A DNA stretch of 64,000 nt from Nymphaea colorata (taxonomy: Eukaryota; Streptophyta; Magnoliopsida; Nymphaeales; Nymphaeaceae), in NCBI RefSeq assembly GCF_008831285.2, contig NC_045138.2, positions 14,024,571 to 14,088,570 of the forward strand, read 5' to 3'. Shown here piece by piece: positions 45,939-59,080 of the stretch; the first letter of the stretch is position 1, and every line of letters starts with the position of its first letter. Both the position numbers and the translations under genes were made by a program. Below the pieces are notes generated by a model. That model saw nothing but the letters and a program-made list of their open reading frames with translations, had not been told where the DNA came from and searched no databases.

Positions 45939-48900
45939 CAGCGTATGGCAGAGCCAGGATTTTTTTTAGGAATGGGCCAAACCATCCACGGGTCAGGCCA
46001 AACCATCCGCGGGAGCGACGGTAAGGTCAAGAAGAGCGACTGGTCGGAATAAACTAAAAAAATTTGATTTTTTACATATAATTTTTTTTTTCTGGGCCTC
46101 CGCCCCTTGTATAAATTTTGCCTTCTTTCCCACTGTTCTTTCCGACAGTACTATGCAATGTTTTGGCGACTGTCTATTCCATACAATACTACCAACACTG
46201 GTACTAACAACATGATATATATCAGAATTGAGATCAGCTGCCTCCTATCTTTAGGCCGAAAGGTTATTTTTTCCAATTTGTGATGCTACTAAACACGGTT
46301 GAAAAAAGTGTATTCATGACAGCAAATTGTTTAGTCATAGCTTTTAACGATAAAGTGCACCTTTCCTGATGGTTTTTAATGACACAAACTAAAAAAATAA
46401 CTATATACCATGGTGCACTAGGTGTTAGTAGGCTATCTCTTCATTTTGTCATTCCTCAATATTAAAAAAACTTTAAAAGGACAAAAACCAGACCTGAGCC
46501 TTCTAAGGAACAATCGTAAATTCCTTATATAACTTCTCATCCTTTATACTGATAGCTTTTGTAAGGAGTGATATATTCTAATTAATTGGAAGTTCATCTA
46601 TGACTACCCATTTGCTGTGAGAGATTAAATGATCGGGGAATAACGTGTTTGGTGATCAAATGACTAAAATGCCCTTTTATTGAACTTCCAAAAACTGAAG
46701 TTCTCCTTATTATGGGAACAAAATTGGGAATAAATTTTTTTTTTGTAAAAGACAAAAACACCCCTCACAAGGCTTGGCTCAACTCGAGTAGTGTGACATC
46801 CCTTTAGCTACGGCTTGGCTCAACTTGCTAGCTAACTCAAGTGAACCAATCAGCCGGCGGAGCCACATTGTAGCTGGTGTGAGTAATTGCCCACATTAGT
46901 CCTTAAAATTTATTTTACTTACATATATAAACTTTATTAATTTTCAGTTTTTTATATATGAGTACTTGTTGAAGTTTAAAATTTAAATTGTCCTTTAGCT
47001 AAAAATTTCTAGTTCTGCCACTGAAACCGATACGAGTAAATGTAAAGCAATTAGCCTAATTCTAAGAACAAACAGACGAAAGTTTTTGCACATTATTGCA
47101 GACGCTGCTTCATGATCTGACCGACTCCGAATTAAGATAGTTTCATTTATCTTAAAATAAGCTTTGATTAAGGTTTAAGATGGATGGAAGATCCATTTTA
47201 CTGGCCCCACGTAATCTGGGTCGGCAGCACAAACCAAATTGGCAGTTTTTTAGTTGGGTATGTGCGGGCCTTGATGTTGATGCAATAAACCAAATTGTGC
47301 ATGTCATTATCAGTTCACATAAGCAAGGCAAAGGATTATGCACAAAATAATGACCATCAATATGAAAATGGACGCTGATTTCATCAATGATGCATGCAAA
47401 ATTTCTCGCCAAGTGTTGCACTTAACCTTTGCTTTTGAACATACATTGTAAAGGCAACGTTTCTCTAAGGAGCTAGTCTCCAAACTTTCTTTTAGTCTTC
47501 ATCTGGGTCAGGTTGTGTGGGCGACCGTGGCCTTGGTGCCGTGACGATGGACTTTATATCACATGGACACTTCAATCTACATACAATCATGTGTCGCATC
47601 CCAAAGTCGGGAACAAACAGCATGTCCTTTAGGAGGCTAAGGCCCCTGTGACATAGCTATAAAAAAGTTTAATTAGTAGCACACAAACCCCAAAGTACTG
47701 TACATGTATTGTTTGTTCCCTTGTTTCTGAATCTGTATTCCTTACTTTCTTTTTTTGCTTATGATGTCTTTGGTTTATGCTTTTGTTTACTTACAACTGA
47801 GCACCCACACACCGACCCCAGTGTATGTTGGGGATTCTGTGTTTGGAGTGATCGACATTTGAATTATTGTAAGAGGCCTCGGCCGTCTTATATGAGCAAA
47901 GTTGAGATTTCTTTTCAAATCTTTTTTGCTTATTGTGATAAATGCAATTTATGCTCGGTGGAAGAGCATCCCTCCATTTTGTTGCAATCTTTGATTTCCA
48001 TGCGCCCTCGCTATTTTCAAGTCGTCCGCACACTCTTGAGCCCCTTTAGGCTTACAACGAAGGAGCTATCGCCGGGCCGCACGTGCCGAAGAAATGAACC
48101 CGTGACATTGATAATGATTACTAATTAAACAAGCAAAGTGACAAACAATATTAATGCATGTTAAGTTCTCAAGAAACTTACGGCCCTGATTAAAAACTCC
48201 CACTTGTGAAAAATTCTTGGTATCAACTAGGGCAGGGTGAGCCTAGGATCGGCCCATTTGTCTTGCTGAGTAGAAGGTGAACATGAACATGATTAATAAT
48301 AGCTGAGGCTTCCTGGACACACCTAATAGAATCTCAGGTTGGCACGCGCTGCCTTCTCAAGCTAAGGAGGAGATAAGTGAGAATATATGCGTTGAGGAGG
48401 CTCCATGAGAGGATTCTGCTCTAGAACTACAAAAGGGCGTTTGATTAAATTACCTCAAATATGAGAACCGGTAAACCAGATTTAATGCAGAATCCCTTAT
48501 AGATGGTATGGTCTCGTCCTATACAACACTATAGATTTTAGAACCATGAATTTGGAATCCCTAATTTTGTCCCCGGATCCACATATAGATCTGTAAAGAA
48601 AGGTTGGCGGGCTGATGAATTAAAGATGCATGGATTGCATATTCTGGTTAACAAGAGAACTGACATCTTTGAAGAAATCCATGTATATGAAAACTTGAGA
48701 ATTTATCTTTGGGGCGTTTGATTTGCTTGGCACCAGTGGAATTTTAGAATTATCATTCTCATTCTTGAAACCGGATCCAAATTTGTCTCTTTTGCACTGA
48801 AATCTGTTTGCATTCAAACCTGAAGCTGATTCTCTGTCCAATTAAGCGAATATAACAATGACTATTTTGGAATGAATCTAACCCGTTAATGCGCCATCTG

Positions 48901-51900
48901 CTGGTGAACTAGTTAAGAGGAGCAACTGCAAGATCTAGTTATTAATTGGATTCATATTCAGCATGCAGCTTCAGGTTTCGGTCTGAAATCCCACAATGAT
49001 ATGATGATTCATTTACATGTCTTAAGCCGGTCCGTCCTAGCGTGAGATCCAAGTCCAAATTAACCTGCAGAATCCATATCTGATTAGCTGGACTTGGTGA
49101 AGAGAAACTCCTTAGAACAATGGCAACGCTCCAAGTTGGATTTCGACGATCGATCCTTCTTCATGCTTCCTTAGTTAACCTCTAATGCACGCATTTACTC
49201 GAACAAGGCATTGAATATAAGAAGAAAAAAAAAAGGCACTACAAAATGGCCATCGGGTGTGAGTTCTCAATCATGTAATGTAATATAGCCGAAGGCACTG
49301 GCTAATATTAATAGATTATTCAACTAGAAGTTGGTGCATTATCACCACTAACTCCATTTACTTCATGAGCAAAGAGAAGATGGGATTTATATTTATATAT
49401 TTCTCAAGAATGCACCAATCTATTTCCCAGTTGTTTCTTCCCTGCATACTACTCTTAGATGAAAATTAAGTAAAGGAAAAATGACATTTCCCTTCTCCAT
49501 TAAGCAATGCAAACGTGACATAAGGGGGGGATAAGCCAAGTGGACTAATGAGACAAATTGTCAGGCTTGTTCGAGACAATCCTTACCTACTACTCTTACG
49601 TATGTTCATGAAGCAATGCCGATCAAAATTCAAAGCATGCAATGCATAATAAATTGCAGAGATAGATAAATACTTCTGGTGCATGTTGGTTGGACAAAAC
49701 CGAAAAAAGAAAACACTTTTGTTTTGTTCTTTCTTTGTTTACTTCTTTTCAATTATATTCAGACAATCAAAATCAGAAGATGCCCCTTTCGAAGTTCATG
49801 CATGAATAAAAGAAAAGCCTCGAGACTCTATGTAGTACCGGCTGAAATCTCTTAATTTATTCACTTTTCAGATCAAAGGAGATGAGCTTCATCAAAATTT
49901 AAAGTATCCAAGGTGTACCATCTCTCTCTCTCTGACTCACATTGCTTGCTCTCCGTCTTTCTGCCGCAGAAACCCATCTCCACCTTTTTGTCTTATGGTC
50001 CTTCCCTCCTCCCCGTCACCGCCGGCCTATCTACCACCCCCCGCCGGTTACTCCTCTTCTTGCCATCCCCTTTGGCTTTCTTGACTCGTTAGTTACAGGC
50101 GGGGAGTCTGGGAAGAGCGAAATAACAGAGGATGATTCTTGAAACTAGCTGCCATCCATTTGCTGGGGAGCAGTGTTCACCTCGCTCTTTCCTTTCTTTG
50201 TTTTTCTTTTTTGGGCATTTGTACTTGGTGACAATTCCATCATGCAGTTTTGTAAGTGAATTCTCTCTAGCGATTTGGAAAATACGAATAGCACACATTT
50301 TTCAACACGGAAGGGCCGTTTGTGGACAATATCTCCCCTAGAATCAAGACGATGGAATGTAATGCGAATTCCAGAATCTTAAGCTGAAACTGGGACTAGG
50401 ATGCTATTTTCTAAAATGATCACTTATTTGTTTTAGCCGGTTGAGCTTTATTGGAACCAATATCCAACATTTGATGGGCGGAGACACTTTAAAAATGGAA
50501 ACAGTGGAAAATAATCATTCTTTTTTATTTTTTTTATATATTTTTAGTTTTTTTACATAAACAAAAAGCACCTCAAAAAAATAAAAGATTGAGTAGAAGA
50601 TTTGACTCTTTGTTGAGGGGTGGATCAACCCCACTCATATGAAAGAGTTCCGTCTGCCAGCAATAAAGTTAGATAAAAGCCTCTGTCAATCCAAACCCCA
50701 ATCTGGATCCAACCAGTATTAAATCTATTTATATGCAATCAGGGCAGAATTTTGGTTTAGCTCAAAACTTTGTCTTTACTCATATACAAAAATGCCCAAG
50801 CAATCAGCTATAGGCTTGAGTGGGCATTGTATTGAGTTTCATTCATTGACATCCCCAAAAGATTTTAGCACCTCCGCTTATATTATAATCTAATAATTGT
50901 ATCAATTTCAATTAAGTCAAACCATACAAATGGATTCGTGATGGTCCATCTTGACTAAAGAAACTAAATCAGCTACCATAATCAGTACGAATGGTTTATT
51001 ATAAATTCAAAAAGCAGGTATATAGATAAAATTTTTAAGACAAAGCTTGCTCACGTCAAGAGTTTAGAGCTCACTGTGGCTTTTTTATAGAACTGAACGC
51101 CGAGGCCCTTTTGGTATCTTCTTGGCCGTCACTTGGATAGAAGGGAAGATAAAAAGAGATTTGCTCTGCATATATGTCAAGTTCATATATTTATATAGCA
51201 AATCAGGCAGAATAGTCTTCATGCATGCAGAATAGTCTTCATGCATTCTCACGCCCACAGTTTCCACGTTATATACAAAATCAATCTTCATCCTTTTCAG
51301 TCATCGATACATAGTGACCAATATTTTTTCTTTCTCCCTCTTTCTGAGAAACTTTCATTCATACGGCTTCAATATTTTCTATTTTTGCTAAACTACCAAT
51401 CAAAGATGTAAACTTATTGTCTACTAATAAGTTAATTAGTCTCAAATAAACCGAACCAGGCGCCCGGAAATCCCTGCCGGACATTCCGCCGGTAGTATGA
51501 ATGAAGGTTCTTTTCACCTTATAAGCTTGTTAATTTACTCTGACCTTACAAACTTAATCATGTGAAGTACAGCTGCCAAGAAGACTATTTTTCTTCCAAT
51601 CATTAATGAAAACGTACATCATGATAAGTAACTAAAAAGAAAAGGGGAATAAGATCATTTAAGACTGCACCCAAAAAATTCTTACAGGATCATAATGCGG
51701 CAAACTGATGACTAGTTAAGTTGGTAACCGCGGTTAAAGTGAAAAAAAAAAATGATGTGCCAATATAAAAAATAATAAAATACTATTTTTCATGTCTACA
51801 AGATTTAAAAGAAAAATAGGCCCTCCAATATGAGGAACTTCAACCCAGCTGGGCAGTTCCCTATTTAGCAATTTCTTACTGGTCTAAATGAAAAATTCCC

Positions 51901-52004
51901 TTCATTTAGAATGAGTTCAAGAGTCAAGACTGCTAGTGAAGATGGTTACACCAACCGTTGAAATGTTTATCGGATGTCAACTTTTTTGTGTGCTCTCTTT
52001 CCCA
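45939..52004. other. Intergenic DNA between cluster members 2 and 3
   Basis: I find no credible gene. A 139-codon frame at 47709-48128 (+) has a hydrophobic start and several Cys but no recognisable domain. A frame at 49942-50142 (+) is Pro-rich only by base composition. A short direct duplication of GCAGAATAGTCTTCATGCAT occurs near 51208-51248. Confidence 0.5.
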
Positions 52005-52014
52005 TTATATAATC
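52005..52014 (+). promoter_or_regulatory. TATA box of cluster member 3
   Basis: TTATATAATC lies about 85 nt before the ATG at 52095. It is followed by a pyrimidine-rich leader typical of plant genes. Confidence 0.6.
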
Positions 52015-52094
52015 AATCATGCTCTCCGTCCCTTCTTCCATGATCCATCCATCGTCTTCTTCTGTCACTCTTCACTTCTCAATTTCCAGGAAAG

Positions 52095-52523
52095 ATGAAG
52101 TCCGTCCTGTTGTTTTTGACTCTCATTGCAGCCATTTCCATGTGTTTCTTCTTCCCTGCGGAAAGTGCAAGGCTGCTTGTTGAAGCAACCAAGGTCCAAG
52201 ATATGGACGTCAAAGTGGTCAAGGATGGGATCAATCCTACCGCTCCCCTCTCTGCAGCCGATCACGTCCTCCATTATGATCATGATGATGATGAATGGAG
52301 CCGCCATGATGATGACCGCCACGGCTGGTTCGACCATAATGATGGCTACCATGACCGGTGGCTCGACCATGGTGACCGCGACCATTGGCTAGACCATGAT
52401 GACCACCATGACTGTTGGTACGATCATGGCGACCACAGCGAAGGTCAGCATGACCCTTGTGGCCGTGATCTCCACCAGGCCGTAATCCCCTCCAAAGGGC
52501 ATCATCATCCCTACCCATGTTGA
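52095..52523 (+). CDS. Secreted Asp/His-rich small protein (cluster member 3)
   Basis: A 142-residue single-exon protein with signal peptide MKSVLLFLTLIAAISMCFFF and likely cleavage near ESA. The mature head has ARLLVEATKVQDMDVKVVKDG, cut before the last residue here, then NPTAPL. It lines up loosely with RELKETQV...AKDGKPLLHP of cluster member 2, so a common origin is likely but not certain. From about residue 60 the protein is an Asp/His array with regularly spaced Trp: W(L/F/Y)DH units such as RWLDHGD, HWLDHDD and CWYDHGD recur about every ten residues. It ends KGHHHPYPC. Two or three Cys occur but no CxxC ladder. Extracellular binding of divalent metals or calcium is inferred from composition. 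The antisense frames are shadows of the GAT/CAT codon repeats. Confidence 0.8.
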   Translation: MKSVLLFLTLIAAISMCFFFPAESARLLVEATKVQDMDVKVVKDGINPTAPLSAADHVLHYDHDDDEWSRHDDDRHGWFDHNDGYHDRWLDHGDRDHWLDHDDHHDCWYDHGDHSEGQHDPCGRDLHQAVIPSKGHHHPYPC

Positions 52524-54586
52524 TGTCGTCTCATGGTACACTAACCGGCGCTCGTGCTTGGCGGGTATGGGCTTGATGTATGCGTGCAACCGCTTGTTTC
52601 GAGCTTAAAAATTGTTCAAATAATAATTTCGTCATGGTTGGACTTGAGGAAATTTATGCTGGTTCTTATCATCATGACATGATTTTCATGTGGGGCTTGA
52701 CATTTGCATGATACATTAGCGTTTGACAACAAAAATGCAATGCTTATGGGTAGAAAGATTGAAACAGGTTTGTGAAACAATAGATAGTTCAGGTGTTCAA
52801 TGAATCTACTTCAATTTTTACGACGAAACACATAAAAAGTGTCTCTTATCAAAACAACTCCTCAACGAACACAATTTTCCTGTTAATGAGTGCCCCTTTC
52901 ATCTATGTAGGATTTAACGATTTGCCAATATTATTACATTTAGATTTGGACTCAAATTATGAATTTAAAAGGTAACATAGGCATCAAATTATGCTTAGGG
53001 GATGATTAGATTACAATATCAAAAGTTGGTTTTGCCTCAAAAAACCAACTCACACAATTAAGTTAAGATGAGAAAGTCACGCCCTCTTAACTTTAATGAA
53101 AAGTTAAGATAATGAGGCAGATACCGCAGTACCTGAGCCGTGTGTTTGAAAAAATGCTTTGAAACCATCAAGAAAACTGCACTTAGTTTACTTTGTATAA
53201 CGATAATGAAAACAATGTAGGATATGCTGTATAGACTATAGAGTGTCTTCTTGCCCTTCTGCCCCACCCTTAAAGTTCTTTCTGGATGTACTTAGTATGT
53301 CCGAAACCATAAGATTGAAAAAAATTACAAAAGTTTACTTGCAAATTTAAGCCTTATAAAATGCTATTTTTTTTAACGGTGGCTCATAAAATGTAATCCA
53401 TGTATCAACAATTTCAGCACTTACGTATAGTATCAGGAACAAAATTTCCTTTTTCTTTTCCCAATTTCTAGATATATATGATCTCAATTGTCAGAGGTAA
53501 AGTTTGAACTATGTATTTATTCTTAAGTTATAATGCTTCTTCTACATTGGAAAGATGATTCGCCTTTTTACAAGTTGGAGACTGTACATACACGTGCAAA
53601 CGAGATATATATGAGAGAAAAAGAGATGTTCGATCTCCCTGTTTTGGTTTTTAAATTCATCTTTACTCTTCAACGTTCTCTTCCACTCAACCACTAATCA
53701 CTTTTTACTAGTTTTATAAACGTCTTCGAATTTTGAAGAACACAGTCATCTGTTTCATAGCAATCGCGTCAAACACTGGTTCAACCTACTACTAGGATGC
53801 CCGTATCCCTTTGAGGATGTTCTAATTTTGAATTGGATTTGTAACTGAACCCTGCCGAATAAATTTGATATTAAAAATATATATATATATATATATTTGA
53901 TCAAGAAATCAGATTCAGAGAAATGACATTCGCATACTCAGATTCAGATATTGGTTCGGATTCAAACTAGATTTAGTTTTAAATAAATATCATATATTCA
54001 ATGCTCTTAGGTTTAAAAAACCATGGATGAATGGCCATTCGGATTTGATTTGGATTTTGGAATCGGATATGACTTATTTGTTGGTTTTCAAATATGCGTT
54101 AGATTCCCGAGAAAAACGGATGTAGTTAATGGTATATTGGATTTGAATCGGATCAGTACACAAGAGGTATATCTGTCCATCTGTTCCCATTCATGACATT
54201 AAACCCCACGGCAAGAGACGAAAGATGTACTTCACTGTTTAAAGGTGCTCGTCTGTGCTTCTGCCGGAAATTGCAACAAACAGAGCTGCACTTTTCATTA
54301 ACTTCCACACAGTAGAGAGAGAGAAAGAGCGAGAGATCAATAGGAGCTGTTTCTCATGGCTTTATTTTATTTTAAACGTACATCCACGATACATGGAACT
54401 AAGGAAATAGATGGTGTATGGCAGCGTGGGGCTCCCTGTGAGAACTCCTGCCGCTGCTTTATAACTTGCGATTAATCGACACATAAACAAAGGACAGAAA
54501 AGAAGTAGACAACAGCAACAACGTAGTGAAGAAAACGATGCCATGAGAGTTGACCCGTGCTTTATTTCCATGCCATCTACCACCCT
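52524..54586. other. Intergenic DNA between cluster members 3 and 4
   Basis: This holds the 3' flank of member 3 and, at the right, the 3' UTR of the minus-strand member 4. A (TA)n run lies near 53876-53896 and (GA)n near 54316-54335. A minus-strand frame at 54362-54583 with a Cys/Leu-rich start lies entirely in the probable 3' UTR and is not called. Confidence 0.5.
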
Positions 54587-54781
54587 TCAGTGGTGGCCAT
54601 GGCCACCATGGCCTCCGTGGCCGCCATGGCCTCCGTGGCCGCCATGGTAGTAGTGGCCATGTCCATGGTGGTAGCCATGGCCACCACCCTGCGTCTCACT
54701 GAGCAGCACTCTTGATCCGTGCACAGCATACATGGAGAGAACCGCTACCAGCAGGAGAACAAAGAAGACCTTAGCGGACAT
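54587..54781 (-). CDS. Secreted Gly/His-repeat peptide precursor (cluster member 4)
   Basis: A 64-residue single-exon protein. The ATG at 54781 was chosen over 54799 because it starts the signal peptide MSAKVFFVLLLVAVLSMYAVHG directly, written here to MSAKVFFVLLLVAVLSMYAV. The mature part begins SRVLLSETQGGG and then consists almost only of Gly, His and a few Tyr, ending in five consecutive GGH triplets and GHH. This resembles the precursors of shepherin-type Gly/His antimicrobial peptides known from crucifer roots, and His-rich GRPs that bind copper or nickel. Either role is inference from composition. The SRVLLSETQ segment recalls ARLLVEAT and RELKETQ of members 3 and 2. The repeat is encoded by GGC-CAT and GGC-CAC triplets and is prone to slippage. 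Confidence 0.8.
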   Translation of the reverse strand: MSAKVFFVLLLVAVLSMYAVHGSRVLLSETQGGGHGYHHGHGHYYHGGHGGHGGHGGHGGHGHH

Positions 54782-54875
54782 GGTGATTGATTCTCTCACA
54801 AGAAGGAAACCGGTGGCAAGAAAGCTAAGGGATCCTGGAGATGACCTTGATTGGAGTTGGGAGGTAATTGCCTCT

Positions 54876-54885
54876 CCTTATATAG
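54876..54885 (-). promoter_or_regulatory. TATA box of cluster member 4
   Basis: Minus-strand CTATATAAGG lies about 95-105 nt before the ATG at 54781. Confidence 0.7.
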
Positions 54886-57800
54886 AAATTTCGCACGCAC
54901 GGGAAGGCCCTGGTGGTACGTAATTTGAAGATGGCAAGTTAAAGTAAGCAGCAGTATATTCTTTCTTTTAAAGTTTGGTTTGGCCAATTCAACGGGAGAC
55001 AGACAGGCAACTTTTGAGATGAATTATATTTATGAAGGAATCACGCGTTGAATGAGTAGTTAATGTAATGAAGAAGCACCGCCAAGGGCCATGCATGTCA
55101 CTGTCATGAGTCATAACCACCCCTTTTCTCTCCCGGAAAAAAGAAAAATTCAAACCAAGAGGAGCTGAAATCTTCAAGTCTTTCCCAAAAAATCTGAGTG
55201 TCGCTGCCCTCTTCTTTTTTACTTCAGTGTATATTTGTTACGTGTACACAACCCAACTCGACCTTATACGCAGTTGTTGGAAACAATGACATTATCCAAA
55301 TGTTAGTCTTTCTGCAATCAAATGAGTCTTTGGTATAGAGGGGCTTGGGGTTTGTGATGGTGATTATCTACTTAGTCGATGTAAGTGGTTGAATAATTTA
55401 TCCCCCTCTAGATTTGGAAACGTTCATAAATCACAATTTCCAGAAAATTTTACCTACACACAATGGCTTTGGACAACAGATGAAACCTCTACTGCCCCTC
55501 TTTCGGATCGGCGCCTCAAAGAGTGTAATATCTTGTGGGCAAGCGGGTATACGTACTGTAACTCATTAGTTCAATTCTGGTATGAAGCAAAACACTAACT
55601 TGACAGTGCATTGTCCCCATATGGTATGTCTCATGACTGACTCATTGTCTACACTCCTCAAACACCGTTGTGGCAGCATAACTATCCAATGGTGGACTCT
55701 GTCTAACCAAACATAATTTGAACATTTTTCTTTTGCAAGCCTGACGAAATATCTGTGCGCCAAGGTCTTCGTTAAAGGCAAAGCTTTTCCGCAATGACAT
55801 AAGCGATTAATTTGTCAAGCATCATGAGTTTTTCTTGTGACGTTGTTCTACTCAAAGAGGGGACACACCAAACTGTTTGGGTTAACTAATCTTATTATAA
55901 AGAAGATTGATGAAGACCGACCATATCTTAAATTGAAGGACCCAATTCGAACCGTCGACACGAAAGCCAATCACCAATTGGAAACGACGTATTAGGTGAG
56001 GATTTTTTCTGGTCAGTCACTTCTTAGAACAAGGACCTTTGGTGTGTAGGCATGCAGATGGGGATCTTATAATAATTTGACTCAACTTCACATTTCAGTG
56101 TATTTCTCTCATCAGATATTAAAAGTGTAACAACTCAATCCACTGTTACACTGGCTCAAGCTCCTGAGTCAAAGCCTTGGTTAGAACAAATCGCACTCTG
56201 CGGTTGATGAGAGGAGACTTGTTTTCTTCCTTTCTCATGTTTGAGGCATGGATCTTGGTGTGGGAATCTGACTCCAATGAAACGCGAGAGCTTAGGCTGG
56301 AAGTCTTTTTCCTCGCGATCTTTAGACCGTATCTCTGGAGTTGAGAGGGAAATGATCTTTGGAATGCTCCGTCAAAGATGAGAGTTAGCAGGGAAATGGT
56401 CTTGGGGATGCTCAAGTAAGAGATTGAGAATGGATACGTCAACATGAGATATGGGAACGAACTCGTCAAAAGTAAGAGTTATATCGATCTAAACTCGCAA
56501 ATTATTGTTACTTCAGAATGGAGACACAGCGTGTGAACATATACACTTTTAGACTTCTTCTCATTATGCTATCTGCCACAATTTCTGGCCGGAAAAGTAC
56601 TCCCAAGCATGCGGCTGCGTACGTAGTACGTACGTACCTTGCATTTTCTAATCTGCAGGTAATTCATTTTTCCCCTATGATGACCTCAGAAGGATAGACA
56701 CCACCGACTCTTTTATATATATATATATGGAGAGAGAGAGAGAGAGAAGTCAGAGCTGTTATCGGGATATATTCCAAAGTTACGAACTGATCACGTTTTA
56801 TGTGCTCCACTTTCCTGCCTTCAGACCATTTGATTGAATAATCAAATGTAAAGTATTTTGATGCAATTATTTAAATGTACATAAGGAAAAATCAACGGCG
56901 CCCAAAAAAACCAACTGCTCACAATGCTATAAAATTTGATACGAAAACATCATGATTTTAAATTATGAAACAAAGTTTATAAGTCCTTGAATGCTGACTC
57001 TAGCTTAAGTCTAAGGATATCAAATCTGAGCCATCCGATCTAAAATCAGATGACTCAAATCTCTATCTCTCTCTCTCTCTCTTTTCCCTGAATCCCGCTC
57101 CTCATCCCCATCTCTCTCTGTCCCTAAGCTTGCAAGCAAGGAGCGCCGGCGGGCCCGCTGGATGGCATCAAGGAGTCACTAGTCAGCCCACCAGCAACGG
57201 CAGGGAGGAGCCACGCGGCGGCTCCCCGGTGGACTCTTCCGGCAGCATGCTTCTCCCTCAAAAGATGTGAGAGAGGGGGGATTGAGAGAGACGGGAGAGG
57301 GAGGAGAGAAAGTGGAGAGGGAGTGAACAGATTTGGGTCATCCGATCTTCTGTCTCAGATTTAATGTCTGCAGATGTTTGTAAAATGCTAGAGTCACCAG
57401 TTTATATAACAAAATTTTATATTTAACATAATAACCATTACTAGCCAGTTATTGTCATTTGGGCATGGAACCACAAGATCTGCCTTTCTTCAATTATATA
57501 TATACAGACACACGCGCGCGTGCGCTTATGATGTCAATGGAGCAGATTTAGATTTGAGAAACGATATTTAATCAGACTAGCATTGGGATTTGATTCCTCA
57601 CAAGTACTTGAATGAACAACGGCTATCATCTTTAATGTAGTATGCCAAGTTCCCCCTTTCGCATCTTCAGTCCAGTTCATTAACAAAAATGCATGATTAA
57701 GTTCAAACATTGTAGCGGGTCTACCTTCAAAATCGCATGTCAGCTTGGACTGGATTGCAGTTTTAAAAATCAGATTGGGATCTGTTCTGGTTTTTTCTTC

Positions 57801-59080
57801 ATTTGGACATTTCAATTTGCATCAAAACGCAACGACTCAATTGACTGCATCAACATTCTGATGGAGGATAAATTAACAGATTCAATACTCGACTAGATTT
57901 TGGATAGTTCAAATTTTATATCTGTACGCATTAAAATAGGAAAAAGGTGTGAATTAATAATAGATGACCGAAATTCTTATCACCTATTTCTCATATATTT
58001 TCTCTTAACCATCTATCATGTTGGATCATACAAACATGGTATGGTTGGATGACTTTTTAAAGCTAGAGCATAGTGAGTGAATGGTGGACTCAAACTATCC
58101 AGAGTTACCTAACCATCAAACCAAGGCGATCCATCTGATGCAGATATATGGTTAAAAGAACAAAAAAAAAAAAGTGAACTAATGTCTAATGTTAAATGAT
58201 GAAAATGTCTATCATTTTCTTTGTTTTTTTTTCTTTTTCTTTTAATCGTTCATCATGTTAAATCGATCTCCATTAAATGGCTAGGTAACTCTAAAACTGA
58301 TAAGCACAAACAAAAACATTATGCACAAAAATAAAAAATGACATGAATAGATTCTACGCAATGCTTCCGTTATGCCCTTTGTTGCCATTATCACGGCCGT
58401 CCGATGGCCGCGATGCTCGTGGTGGTGATCATGAATTTCCACAGAAAAATGGAATATTTCTACTTACATCCTGACATTGGCTATAAATTCTGAAAACCTC
58501 CTCCATGCCTATGCATCCCTCGGCTTTTTTTTTTTAAGAAAAATGTACAGATAAGTGCATACTTTTGCCCCCTTCAATTAAAAATTTACATATTTGTGCT
58601 CCCGACCTAATTTAAATTTGCTAACTGCCCCACTGGTGCTGGGTGAAGATGTGGATGGTTTAGGTGAGAATCTAATCTTCCACCAAACCTGGACCCAATT
58701 AACATATTTATCACAGAACATAGTGAATCTGATTGTTTCGAACTCGGATCGAGCAGAGAATCTGAACTCAGAAGTAGCAGTTAAGCTAACGAGATCTGGG
58801 TTCAATTCTCCCTCTTCTCACCTCATTCTGAAATGTGCATCCAACTACTCTAGTTTTAACTCTAGAAGTGCATTTAATTACTCCTCGTTGAGCAAAGCAA
58901 TAAGCTACTGATTCATTGCTAAACGTGACGAAAAATACACAATCAATACAACAGCAACAGTTTGAGAAACATCACAAACAACGAAACTGTTTCCTCTTAT
59001 TGGAAACCGGTGAGATTTGATCAAAATATAAACGTCGGGAATGTCTCTTATCACATTACATGACGGCAGTGCAGCTGCAA
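54886..59080. other. Intergenic DNA between cluster members 4 and 5
   Basis: No gene is supported. A GC-rich CT/GA patch lies at 57080-57330. Microsatellites occur near 56715-56748 (TA then GA) and 57508-57520 (CACGCGCGCG). Short frames on both strands lack motifs. Confidence 0.5.

Noticed and set aside
47709-48128. 139-codon plus frame with hydrophobic N-terminus
   Set aside because: Considered as a further secreted cluster member, but it lacks the His/acidic array and the head motif, has no clear cleavage site, and the remaining sequence is featureless.
52065-52518. Antisense open frames of 93-106 codons over cluster member 3
   Set aside because: Codon repeats of GAT/CAT stay open on the opposite strand. 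Only the plus frame has a signal peptide, good start context and a TATA box.
54362-54583. Cys/Leu-rich 73-codon minus frame just after member 4
   Set aside because: It sits in the probable 3' UTR of the gene ending at 54587 and has no promoter of its own. The hydrophobic start is likely chance.
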